From an uncultured Bacilli bacterium (GTDB lineage Bacteria > Bacillota_I > Bacilli_A > RF39 > UBA660): 6,905 nucleotides of DNA. The notes beneath the pieces were generated by a model. It searched no databases and was not told the DNA's origin. It saw nothing but the letters and a program-made list of their open reading frames with translations. Made by a program: the position numbers and the translations under genes. Shown piece after piece: positions 1-5,493 of the stretch. The stretch lies in the NCBI GenBank assembly GCA_944345045.1, contig CALVMI010000028.1, positions 1 through 6,905 on the forward strand, written 5' to 3'. The first letter of the stretch is position 1, and the number at the start of each line of letters is the position of its first letter.

Positions 1-29
1 GGTTTTATTTGTTTCATGATATATTTAAT

Positions 30-38
30 AAGGTGGTG
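30..38 (+). promoter_or_regulatory. Ribosome binding site of pflB
   Basis: AAGGTGGTG lies 6 nt before the ATG at 45 and is a good SD match. It places the start at 45. The reading frame is open further upstream to a TTG at 9, but that start has no visible SD, and PflB proteins normally begin close to the Trp/Phe-rich segment that follows this ATG. Confidence 0.8.
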
Positions 39-44
39 CATAAG

Positions 45-2273
45 ATGAAAGAAGAATGGAAAGACTTTGTTCCGGGTTTATGGAATGAAGAAATAAATGT
101 TGAAGATTTTATTTTAAAAAACTATCATAAATATGATGGTGATGAAAGTTTTTTGGAAGGAAAAACGGATAAAACAACAAAAGTTTTAACAAAAGTAAAT
201 GAATTATTAAAAGAAGAATTAAAAAAGCATGTTTTAGATATTGATACAGATCATATGTCAGGCATTAATGCTTTTAAACCAGGATACATTAGTGAAGATG
301 ATGATGTAATTGTTGGTCTTCAAACAGATGCTCCTTTAAAAAGAATTGTAAACCCTTATGGGGGCATTAGAATGGTGTATCAAGAATTAGATGCCTATGG
401 CTATAAATTAAATGAAACCGTTGATAAATATTTCAATGAATTTCGTAAAACCCATAATCAAGGTGTTTTTGATGCTTATCCTAGTGATGTAAGAAAAGCA
501 AGACACGTTGGCTTACTTACTGGTTTACCTGATGCCTATGGAAGAGGAAGAATTATTGGGGATTATAGAAGAATAGCTTTATATGGTATTGATTATTTAA
601 TGGAACAAAAGAAAAAAGACTGGGATTCTATAAAAGGACCAATGACAAATGATGTGATTCAATTAAGAGAAGACGTTTCTATGCAATATCGTGCCTTAGA
701 AGAGATTAAAAAAATGGCGCTTTCTTATGGCTTTGATATTTCTTCTCCTGCTAAAAACAGTCGTGAAGCTGTTCAATGGACATATTTTGGTTATTTAGCA
801 AGTGTTAAGGAAAATAATGGGGCCGCGATGAGTCTAGGAAGAGTAGATGCTTTCTTTGACATCTATTTTGAAAGAGATTTAGAAAATAAAACGATAAGTG
901 AAAAAGAAATTCAAGAAATCATTGATCAATTTGTTATAAAACTTCGTTTAGTAAGACATTTAAGAACGCCAGATTATGATGAACTTTTCTCAGGGGATCC
1001 TACTTGGGTTACCGCATCTATTGGAGGTCTTACCAACGAGTTAGAATCAATGGTTACGAAAACTTCTTACCGTATTTTACATACTTTAACGAATCTCGAG
1101 CTAGCTCCAGAACCAAATATGACCGTTTTATGGAGTGAAGGGTTACCGGAAAATTTCAAAAAATATTGTGCGCGTCTTTCAATCGAAACCGATTCTTTGC
1201 AATATGAAAATGATGATGTAATGCGTCCTTTATATGGTGATGATTATGCCATTGCTTGTTGTGTGTCTGCTATGCGCGTTGGTAAAGACATGCAATTTTT
1301 TGGAGCTCGTTGTAATTTAGCAAAAGCCCTTCTTTATTCCATTAATGGGGGAATTGATGAAGTAAAAGGCGATTTAGTTTTAGAGGATGTTCCAAAAATT
1401 TTAGATGAAGTTTTGGATTACGAAAAAGTAAAAAATGCATATTTCAAAGTTTTAGAGAGGGTTGCTGGTATTTACAGCGATGCTATGAACATCATTCATT
1501 ACATGCATGACAAATACGCTTATGAAGCAGGTCAAATGGCTCTTCATGATACGTATGTAAGAAGATTAATGGCTTATGGAGTAGCTGGTTTATCCGTTGT
1601 TGCCGATTCTTTAAGCGCGATTAAATATGCCAAAGTAAAACCAATTCGTGATGAATCTGGTATAGCGATTGATTTTGAAATTGAAGGAGACTATCCAAAA
1701 TTTGGTAACGATGATGATCGTGTTGATGATTTAGCTAAAGAAGTGTTAGAAAAATTCTATCATGAACTTTCTAAACATAAATGTTACCGTGATGCCATGC
1801 CAACGTTATCTGTATTAACAATTACTTCCAATGTCGTTTATGGTAGCAAGACGGGTTCAACACCTGATGGTCGTAAAAAAGGTGTTGCCTTTGCTCCAGG
1901 AGCAAATCCAATGCATGGCAGAGACGAAAGTGGAGCAATCGCGTCATTAAATTCTGTGGCTAAACTAAAATATGCTGAATGTTGTCGTGATGGAATTTCT
2001 AATACATTTTCTATTGTTCCTTCTTCTTTGGGACACTCAAAAGAGGAACAAGTTGATAATTTAGTTTCATTATTAGAAGGATATTTCTCACAAGGTGCTC
2101 ATCACTTAAATGTCAACGTGTTAAATCGTGAAACATTAATAGACGCTATGGAAAATCCAGATAAATATCCACTACTTACAATTCGGGTTTCCGGCTATGC
2201 TGTTCGTTTTAATCGCTTAACTCGTAAACAACAAGAAGAGGTTATTGCAAGAACCTTCCACAAAAAATTATGA
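45..2273 (+). CDS. pflB: Formate acetyltransferase (pyruvate formate-lyase), glycyl-radical enzyme
   Basis: PflB converts pyruvate and CoA to acetyl-CoA and formate in anaerobic mixed-acid fermentation; it is a cytosolic homodimer. The product is 742 residues, against roughly 740-760 for the family. The PFL domain fills most of the chain. The active-site pair Cys405-Cys406 sits in IACCVSAMRVGKDMQFFGAR, corresponding to C418-C419 of the E. coli enzyme. The C-terminal glycyl-radical motif is RVSGYAVRFNRLT with the radical glycine at 717, 25 residues from the end, as expected. An extra Cys (423) follows in GARCNLAK, where the E. coli enzyme has Ala. The ATG at 45 is chosen from its SD. The TGA stop overlaps the ATG of pflA (ATGA), so the two are translated as an operon. 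The promoter lies upstream of the window. The enzyme needs activation by the neighbouring radical-SAM protein and is oxygen-sensitive once activated (family knowledge). Identification is secure. Confidence 0.98.
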   Translation: MKEEWKDFVPGLWNEEINVEDFILKNYHKYDGDESFLEGKTDKTTKVLTKVNELLKEELKKHVLDIDTDHMSGINAFKPGYISEDDDVIVGLQTDAPLKRIVNPYGGIRMVYQELDAYGYKLNETVDKYFNEFRKTHNQGVFDAYPSDVRKARHVGLLTGLPDAYGRGRIIGDYRRIALYGIDYLMEQKKKDWDSIKGPMTNDVIQLREDVSMQYRALEEIKKMALSYGFDISSPAKNSREAVQWTYFGYLASVKENNGAAMSLGRVDAFFDIYFERDLENKTISEKEIQEIIDQFVIKLRLVRHLRTPDYDELFSGDPTWVTASIGGLTNELESMVTKTSYRILHTLTNLELAPEPNMTVLWSEGLPENFKKYCARLSIETDSLQYENDDVMRPLYGDDYAIACCVSAMRVGKDMQFFGARCNLAKALLYSINGGIDEVKGDLVLEDVPKILDEVLDYEKVKNAYFKVLERVAGIYSDAMNIIHYMHDKYAYEAGQMALHDTYVRRLMAYGVAGLSVVADSLSAIKYAKVKPIRDESGIAIDFEIEGDYPKFGNDDDRVDDLAKEVLEKFYHELSKHKCYRDAMPTLSVLTITSNVVYGSKTGSTPDGRKKGVAFAPGANPMHGRDESGAIASLNSVAKLKYAECCRDGISNTFSIVPSSLGHSKEEQVDNLVSLLEGYFSQGAHHLNVNVLNRETLIDAMENPDKYPLLTIRVSGYAVRFNRLTRKQQEEVIARTFHKKL

Positions 2274-2989
2274 TGGGAAGTATAGATTCTATTGAAACAT
2301 TTGGCTTAGTTGATGGCCCAGGAATTAGAACTGTTGTCTTTTTCTCGGGCTGTCTTCTTCGCTGTTTATTTTGTCATAATCCTGAAATGTTTCAAATGAA
2401 AGAAAAAAATATTACAGTCGATGAGCTAGTGAAAAGAATCGTTCGCAATAAACCCTATTTTAAAAGAAATCAGGGTGGCGTAACTTTCTCTGGAGGTGAG
2501 CCTCTTTTGCAAGTAGATTTTTTATTAGAAGTTTGTCGAAAATTAAAACAAGAAAACATTCATATTGCCCTAGATACTGCCGGAGTTGGAATAGGAAAAT
2601 ATGAAGAAATTTTAGAACTTGTTGATTTGGTTATCTTAGACATAAAATATACAGATCCAGTAGGATATGAAAAAATAACCAATCATAAAATGGAAGAAGT
2701 AGAAAAATTTATAACCTATTTAAATAAAAGTGGTAAAAAAGTTTGGTTAAGACAAGTAATTGTTCCAGGAATGATGGATAATGATGATTATCTTTATTCG
2801 TTAGTAAAATATGTTAAAAAAATTAAAAATGTGGAAAAAATCGAATTTTTACCATTTCATCACTTAGGTTTTGAAAAATATAAACGTCTTGGATTAAAAA
2901 ATCCTTTAGAAAATGTAGAAGAAATGGGAAAAGAACAATGTGAAAAACTTTTTCAAAAATTTTTAGAAATGTATAAAGAAGCCTCTTAA
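2270..2989 (+). CDS. pflA: Pyruvate formate-lyase-activating enzyme (radical SAM)
   Basis: PflA uses S-adenosylmethionine and a [4Fe-4S] cluster to abstract hydrogen from the PflB glycine, producing the stable glycyl radical. The 239 residues match the usual size of about 245. The radical-SAM signature CxxxCxxC is present as Cys28, Cys32 and Cys35 (GCLLRCLFCHNPE), and the SAM-contacting GGEP motif is in VTFSGGEP, residues 71-78. The N-terminal S-x-E-T-F-G-x-x-D-G-P-G-I-R block is typical of PFL activases. There is no extra ferredoxin-like CxxC insert as in larger activases of other glycyl-radical enzymes, which supports PflB as the substrate. The start overlaps the pflB stop by 4 nt and has no clear SD, so translational coupling is likely. 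A second ATG directly follows the first (2273), and the two cannot be told apart here. Its stop codon lies in the loop of a terminator hairpin. Confidence 0.97.
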   Translation: MMGSIDSIETFGLVDGPGIRTVVFFSGCLLRCLFCHNPEMFQMKEKNITVDELVKRIVRNKPYFKRNQGGVTFSGGEPLLQVDFLLEVCRKLKQENIHIALDTAGVGIGKYEEILELVDLVILDIKYTDPVGYEKITNHKMEEVEKFITYLNKSGKKVWLRQVIVPGMMDNDDYLYSLVKYVKKIKNVEKIEFLPFHHLGFEKYKRLGLKNPLENVEEMGKEQCEKLFQKFLEMYKEAS

Positions 2990-3000
2990 AGGCTTCTTAT
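2975..3000 (+). terminator. Probable intrinsic terminator of the pflBA operon, overlapping the end of pflA
   Basis: AAGAAGCC (2976-2983) pairs perfectly with GGCTTCTT (2991-2998), and an inner T-A pair makes 9 bp with a 5-nt loop. The pflA TAA (2987-2989) lies in the loop region. The 3' side is TTCTTATTTGCATTTT, an interrupted rather than solid T-run, so efficiency may be moderate. A new promoter starts at 3001, which supports a transcription-unit boundary here. Confidence 0.65.
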
Positions 3001-3029
3001 TTGCATTTTAATTAAAAATATGATATAAC
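3001..3029 (+). promoter_or_regulatory. Promoter of the GNAT gene (extended -10)
   Basis: A weak -35 TTGCAT (3001-3006), a 17-bp spacer and -10 TATAAC (3024-3029) are preceded by TG at 3021-3022, giving the extended -10 form TGnTATAAC, which can compensate for a poor -35. The predicted start is near 3036, giving a leader of about 20 nt with the SD GAGAGGG (3043-3049). The promoter directly abuts the pflA terminator. Confidence 0.5.
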
Positions 3030-3055
3030 TATTCTCGCAATTGAGAGGGATTTAT

Positions 3056-3517
3056 ATGCTTAAAATAGAACAAATTCACAAAGAAAGAATTTCGTTGCTT
3101 ATTGAACTTGCTAAACTCCGTAAAGAAGTTTTCTTTTGCGATATGGTAATGAATGAAAATGACGAAAAAATAAGACAAAGTTATTTTGTACAAGAAGTAC
3201 TAGATGGAAATACTCTTGCTTGGGGAGCGTTTTTGGATGAAAAACTAGTTGGCGGTTCCTATTTTTATGCGTATAAAAACTATTTATATATTGAACAACT
3301 ATTTGTAAAAAAAATATGGCAACGAACAGAAAATCATATCGGTACAAATCTTTTATTAGACATTTTTTCTAAAAAAGAAAAAATTGAAAGTTACTATAGA
3401 AGAAAATTGGACAGTTCCTTACTTTACTGTTTAGATGATAGCACAAGAAAGTTTTATGAAAATTTAGGATACGAATTAATTGAAGGAACTTCTACATGTT
3501 TGAAAAAGAAATTGTAA
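3056..3517 (+). CDS. GNAT-family acetyltransferase-like protein, divergent acetyl-CoA loop
   Basis: GNAT proteins transfer an acetyl group from acetyl-CoA to an amine on a small molecule or protein; the substrate here is unknown. The 153-residue length is typical. The fold is visible as LAWGAFLDEKLVGGSYF (residues 54-70, beta2-beta3), YIEQLFVK (beta4, 78-85), then the helix IGTNLLLDIF (95-104), and the C-terminal motif DSTRKFYENLGYELIEG (128-144), which is a classic GNAT motif B. The oddity is the pyrophosphate-binding loop. The usual Q/R-x-x-G-x-G/A is here QRTENHIGT (89-97), longer by about two residues and lacking the first glycine, so CoA binding may be altered. The ATG at 3056 is chosen over the in-frame TTG at 3041 because GAGAGGG sits 6 nt before it. 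It lies 47 bp upstream of obg on the same strand and may be co-transcribed with it. The family call is good; the function is unknown. Confidence 0.8.
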   Translation: MLKIEQIHKERISLLIELAKLRKEVFFCDMVMNENDEKIRQSYFVQEVLDGNTLAWGAFLDEKLVGGSYFYAYKNYLYIEQLFVKKIWQRTENHIGTNLLLDIFSKKEKIESYYRRKLDSSLLYCLDDSTRKFYENLGYELIEGTSTCLKKKL

Positions 3518-3518
3518 G

Positions 3519-3547
3519 TTGTAAAATATCATATTTTTAGATAGAAT
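3519..3547 (+). promoter_or_regulatory. Possible obg promoter
   Basis: TTGTAA (3519-3524), a 17-bp spacer and TAGAAT (3542-3547, five of six matches to TATAAT). The same -35 hexamer and spacing recur in the promoter at 5440-5468. The expected start near 3554 would fall inside the SD region and leave only about 11 nt of leader, which is unusually short. Read-through from the GNAT promoter is the alternative route to obg expression. Confidence 0.35.
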
Positions 3548-3560
3548 AAAGGTAGGTGAT
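3548..3560 (+). promoter_or_regulatory. Ribosome binding site of obg
   Basis: AAAGGTAGGTGAT closely follows the ideal AAAGGAGGTGAT with one extra T, and its end lies 4 nt before the ATG at 3565. It argues for 3565 as the start rather than the in-frame GTG at 3556, which lies inside the SD itself. Confidence 0.75.
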
Positions 3561-3564
3561 TTCT

Positions 3565-4839
3565 ATGTTTATTGATGAAGTAAAAATGAAACTTGTTGCT
3601 GGTAAAGGTGGCGATGGTTGTACCTCTTTTAGAAGAGAAAAATATGTGCCAATGGGTGGCCCTGATGGTGGCAGCGGTGGCAAAGGCGGCGACATCGTTT
3701 TTGAAGTAGATAAAAATTTAGCCACATTAATAGATTTAAAGTACAAGAAAATTTTAAAAGCTGAAAAAGGCGAGAATGGTAGAGGAAAAAACATGCGTGG
3801 CAAAAATGCAGACGATATTGTCATTAAAGTGCCTCCTGGAACAACGATATATGATGATGATACAGGCCTTGTAATCGCTGATCTTACTAAAGATAAAGAA
3901 AGAGTAATCGCGGCAAGTGGTGGCCGTGGAGGTCGCGGTAACACTGCTTTTGCAACTCATGAAAAACCGGCGCCATCTTTTTCTGAATTAGGCGAACCAG
4001 GGGAAATTAGATATATAAAATGCGAATTAAAAGTTATTGCCGATGTCGGTTTAGTAGGTATGCCAAGTGTAGGTAAAAGTACTCTTCTAGCGTCCGTATC
4101 AGAAGCAAAACCAAAAATCGCCGCTTATCATTTTACAACTTTAAATCCTAATCTAGGAGTAGTTACTCTAAAAGATCAAAGAACTTTTGTTTTAGCTGAC
4201 TTACCTGGTATGATTGAAGGGGCAAGTGAAGGTGTTGGTCTAGGAACAAAATTTTTGAAACATGCTTCTCGTACTCGAATTCTTGCACATGTAATTGATA
4301 TGGCCGCGACTGAAGGAAGAGATCCGATTGAAGACTATGAAATTATTCGTAAAGAAATTGTTTCATATAACGAATCATTGGCTAAGAAAAAAGAAATCAT
4401 CGTTGCTAATAAAAAAGATATGCCAAACTTTGACGAAAATTTACAAAGATTTAAAGAAAAATATCCAGATAAAGAAATTTTTGCTATCAGTGCAGTAACT
4501 CACGATGGTCTAGAGCCTCTTTTGATTCATTTAAGAGATGTTTTAGACGAAATTAAAGAAGAAGACATATATGATGAAGACGAATATGAAAGTACCATTG
4601 TCTATCGTTTTCAAAATGAAAAACCATATACCATTACAAAAGAAGAAGGCATATGGGTATTAAAAGGTGAAGAAATAGAAAAACTCTTTAAAATGACTCG
4701 TTTTACAGAAGATGAAGCAGTAGTACGTTTTGCAAGAAAACTAAAAGGCATGGGAATTGATGACGAATTAGAGCGTTTAGGTGCTAAACCTGGTGATGAA
4801 GTTCAAATATTAGATTATATTTTTGAATGGAAAGAATAA
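3565..4839 (+). CDS. obg: Obg/CgtA family GTPase, ribosome assembly
   Basis: Obg is an essential, slow GTPase that binds the 50S precursor and couples ribosome maturation to GTP/ppGpp and stress signalling (family knowledge). At 424 residues it matches the Bacillus-type protein with all three domains. The glycine-rich Obg fold covers about 1-158, with dense Gly stretches such as GGPDGGSGGKGGD and SGGRGGRG. The G domain covers about 159-330, with G1 GMPSVGKST (165-173), switch FTTL (190-193), G3 DLPG (212-215), G4 NKKD (282-285) and G5 SAVT (309-312). The C-terminal OCT domain covers about 345-424 and includes FTEDEAVVRFARKL and a final ILDYIFEW. No key residue is missing. In many Firmicutes obg sits with rplU and rpmA; here its upstream neighbour is a GNAT gene instead. 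Downstream it converges on a DUF192 gene with a single base between the stop codons. Confidence 0.98.
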   Translation: MFIDEVKMKLVAGKGGDGCTSFRREKYVPMGGPDGGSGGKGGDIVFEVDKNLATLIDLKYKKILKAEKGENGRGKNMRGKNADDIVIKVPPGTTIYDDDTGLVIADLTKDKERVIAASGGRGGRGNTAFATHEKPAPSFSELGEPGEIRYIKCELKVIADVGLVGMPSVGKSTLLASVSEAKPKIAAYHFTTLNPNLGVVTLKDQRTFVLADLPGMIEGASEGVGLGTKFLKHASRTRILAHVIDMAATEGRDPIEDYEIIRKEIVSYNESLAKKKEIIVANKKDMPNFDENLQRFKEKYPDKEIFAISAVTHDGLEPLLIHLRDVLDEIKEEDIYDEDEYESTIVYRFQNEKPYTITKEEGIWVLKGEEIEKLFKMTRFTEDEAVVRFARKLKGMGIDDELERLGAKPGDEVQILDYIFEWKE

Positions 4840-4840
4840 A

Positions 4841-5167
4841 TTATTCAAGAAATTTAATAACTGAACCAATAACAAGACTTTTACTAGTATTTTTAGGTAA
4901 TTCTAAAATACTAGTTTTTTTCTGTTCACTACTAATTTTCACAATTTTATTTTTAGGAACATTACGATAAATATAAATAACTTGATTGTTATCATCTAAA
5001 CCAATTACATCAATTTCTTCTTTCATAAAAAAAGTGTGAATACTTTTACAATTAGGAAATAAAATTCCTGTACTTATTTTCTCTTGACCCATAAAACCAA
5101 GTAATCTTGTCTTAAAATCTGTTGCTTTTTTAATATCAAGTGTTTGATTATGTATTTTTAATTTCAT
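4841..5167 (-). CDS. DUF192 family protein, cytosolic form without signal peptide
   Basis: This 108-residue protein matches the DUF192 family (Pfam PF02643), a small beta-rich domain of unknown biochemical role. The family hallmarks are present: RLLGFMGQEKISTGILFPNC (21-40, family G-x-M-x-x-x-x-x-x-x-G-M-x-F), then SIHTFFMKEEIDVIGLD (42-58, family MxMKNTxxPLDxxFxD) and the C-terminal ILELPKNTS (87-95, family VLELPAGT). Many family members are exported behind a signal peptide or lipobox; this one starts directly with the domain and has neither, so a cytosolic location is inferred. The start at 5167 is chosen because AAGGAG (5181-5176 on this strand) lies 8 nt upstream. The longer reading from 5191 would begin before that SD. 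It is convergent with obg and its 3' part carries the obg terminator on the opposite strand. No clear terminator is seen for this gene itself. Confidence 0.87.
   Translation of the reverse strand: MKLKIHNQTLDIKKATDFKTRLLGFMGQEKISTGILFPNCKSIHTFFMKEEIDVIGLDDNNQVIYIYRNVPKNKIVKISSEQKKTSILELPKNTSKSLVIGSVIKFLE
4883..4921 (+). terminator. Intrinsic terminator of obg, embedded in the DUF192 coding sequence
   Basis: The left arm ACTAGTATTTTTAG (4883-4896) pairs with the right arm CTAAAATACTAGT (4903-4915), giving 13 bp with one bulged T and a 6-nt loop GTAATT. Seven consecutive T (4915-4921) follow on the plus strand. The polarity fits termination of plus-strand transcripts about 45 nt after the obg stop. 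On the minus strand the hairpin is followed by A-rich sequence, so it should not stop DUF192 transcription. It overlaps codons of about residues 83-95 of the DUF192 protein. The stem is AT-rich, so stability is moderate. Confidence 0.75.
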
Positions 5168-5175
5168 TTTGAACA

Positions 5176-5181
5176 CTCCTT
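5176..5181 (-). promoter_or_regulatory. Ribosome binding site of the DUF192 gene
   Basis: On the minus strand AAGGAG is followed by an 8-nt spacer and the ATG at 5167-5165. It decides the start in favour of the shorter 108-residue protein. Confidence 0.75.
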
Positions 5182-5227
5182 GTTTAATCATATCATTTTT
5201 TGGAAAAAATATGCTAATTTTTTAAAT

Positions 5228-5233
5228 ATTATA
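5228..5233 (-). promoter_or_regulatory. Possible -10 element for the DUF192 gene
   Basis: On the minus strand a perfect TATAAT reads from 5233 to 5228, about 60 nt upstream of the start. No good -35 hexamer is found at 16-18 bp; the sequence there is only A/T runs. In such AT-rich DNA a lone TATAAT is weak evidence. Confidence 0.25.
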
Positions 5234-5288
5234 ATTAAAGAAATTAAAATTTTAAAAAACATACGAAAGCATCATCTTTTACACAAAC

Positions 5289-5317
5289 TTGACATTTTTG
5301 TGGATTTTTGCTATACT
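5289..5317 (+). promoter_or_regulatory. Strong sigma-A-type promoter of the short transcript
   Basis: A perfect -35 TTGACA (5289-5294), a 17-bp spacer and -10 TATACT (5312-5317, five of six). The expected start is at about 5324. This is the best -35/-10 combination in the window. A dyad, CACAAA (5282-5287) and TTTGTG (5297-5302), brackets the -35 and might be an operator. Confidence 0.8.
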
Positions 5318-5319
5318 TG

Positions 5320-5361
5320 TAACATCAAAAAATGAATTAAGGGGGTTGTTTTTTGATGTTA
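5320..5361 (+). repeat. Perfect 13-bp inverted repeat (5' hairpin of the short transcript)
   Basis: TAACATCAAAAAA (5320-5332) is the exact reverse complement of TTTTTTGATGTTA (5349-5361), with a 16-nt loop containing GGGGG (5341-5345). Only the part after the transcription start can form in RNA; with a start at 5324 this is ATCAAAAAA pairing with TTTTTTGAT. The ATG at 5356 lies partly in the 3' arm and the SD-like AAGGGGG lies in the loop. Confidence 0.75.
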
Positions 5362-5424
5362 ACATACTTAATTATTTTTACTTTAAGAAAGGTAATGAAG
5401 ACGCGTCAGTTAATAAAAGAATAA
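5356..5424 (+). CDS. Possible 22-residue peptide inside the short transcript
   Basis: ATG at 5356 opens 22 codons to TAA at 5422. The N-terminal half is hydrophobic (MLTYLIIFTL) and the C-terminal half basic (RKVMKTRQLIKE). AAGGGGG (5339-5345) lies 10 nt upstream and could serve as SD. The ATG sits in the 3' arm of the 5' hairpin and the stop codon is the first triplet of the terminator's right arm. A short hydrophobic-then-basic peptide with a sequestered start is reminiscent of type I toxin or leader peptides. An open frame this short is expected by chance, so this is speculative. Confidence 0.2.
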   Translation: MLTYLIIFTLRKVMKTRQLIKE

Positions 5425-5438
5425 CTGGCGTTTTTTTT
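5404..5438 (+). terminator. Strong intrinsic terminator of the short transcript
   Basis: CGTCAGTTA (5404-5412) pairs with TAACTGGCG (5422-5430): 9 bp with one G-U, loop ATAAAAGAA, followed at once by eight T (5431-5438). It is the most canonical terminator in the window and is plus-strand oriented. The palindrome GACGCGTC (5400-5407) overlaps its left arm. Confidence 0.85.
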
Positions 5439-5439
5439 G

Positions 5440-5468
5440 TTGTAAAATTTATGGCTTGTTGGTATAAT
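5440..5468 (+). promoter_or_regulatory. Promoter of the membrane-protein gene
   Basis: TTGTAA (5440-5445), a 17-bp spacer and a perfect TATAAT (5463-5468). The expected start near 5475 leaves a leader of about 20 nt containing AGGAG (5478-5482). It begins two bases after the preceding T-run, so the two transcription units are tightly stacked. Confidence 0.7.
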
Positions 5469-5493
5469 GATTAAAGTAGGAGAGTGACTAGTG

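Larger units (their letters stand above)
5324..5438 (+). ncRNA. Candidate small RNA or mini-mRNA of about 115 nt
   Basis: The limits are inferred from a near-consensus promoter (start about 5324) and a strong intrinsic terminator ending in eight T (5431-5438). The 5' end folds into a long hairpin (DNA dyad 5320-5332 with 5349-5361; at least 9 bp remain if transcription starts at 5324) with a 16-nt loop TGAATTAAGGGGGTTG. A mostly unstructured AT-rich middle follows, then the terminator hairpin. A second promoter follows the terminator, so the downstream gene does not depend on read-through. It could be a trans-acting RNA using the G-rich loop, a leader or attenuator of the next gene, or the mRNA of a 22-residue peptide. 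I do not recognise it as 6S, tmRNA, SRP RNA, T-box or any named riboswitch. Confidence 0.5.
5168..5493. other. 326-bp intergenic region with two plus-strand promoters and a terminator
   Basis: This gap separates the leftward DUF192 gene from the rightward membrane-protein gene. The part nearest DUF192 (about 5192-5270) is almost pure A/T, with runs such as TTTTTTGGAAAAAA and no recognisable element beyond a lone minus-strand -10. The right half is organised on the plus strand: promoter (5289-5317), hairpin (5320-5361), terminator (5404-5438) and second promoter (5440-5468). It contains no tRNA and no riboswitch class that I recognise. Confidence 0.8.

Noticed and set aside
9..44. N-terminal extension of pflB from a TTG start
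   Set aside because: It has no SD, while the ATG at 45 has AAGGTGGTG at proper spacing and gives the normal family length.
2271..2285. Alternative genetic code with TGA as Trp, extending pflB to a TAG
   Set aside because: Every Trp I read in the genes is TGG, no gene contains internal TGA, and the ATGA overlap with pflA is a standard operon junction.
3111..3347. Minus-strand open frame opposite the GNAT gene
   Set aside because: It is antisense to a well-supported coding region and has no ribosome binding site.
3523..3537. Palindrome AAAATATCATATTTT between the GNAT gene and obg as a terminator
   Set aside because: All-AT stem with essentially no loop and no T-run after it; too weak to terminate. 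It also falls in the spacer of the possible obg promoter.
3537..3944. Minus-strand open frame opposite the 5' part of obg
   Set aside because: Pro/Ser-rich translation is the antisense of the Gly-rich Obg domain; it has no SD or family match.
4295..4498. Plus-strand open frame inside obg
   Set aside because: Frame-shifted shadow of the Obg G domain with Lys/Leu-rich low-information sequence.
4834..4846. GAATAAATTATTC palindrome at the abutting stop codons as a bidirectional terminator
   Set aside because: Six A/T-rich pairs around one base with no adequate T-run on either side; it arises from the two facing TAA stops.
5289..5474. 61-codon plus-strand frame across the intergenic gap
   Set aside because: It would begin at a TTG that is part of the -35 element and run through the promoter, hairpin and terminator.
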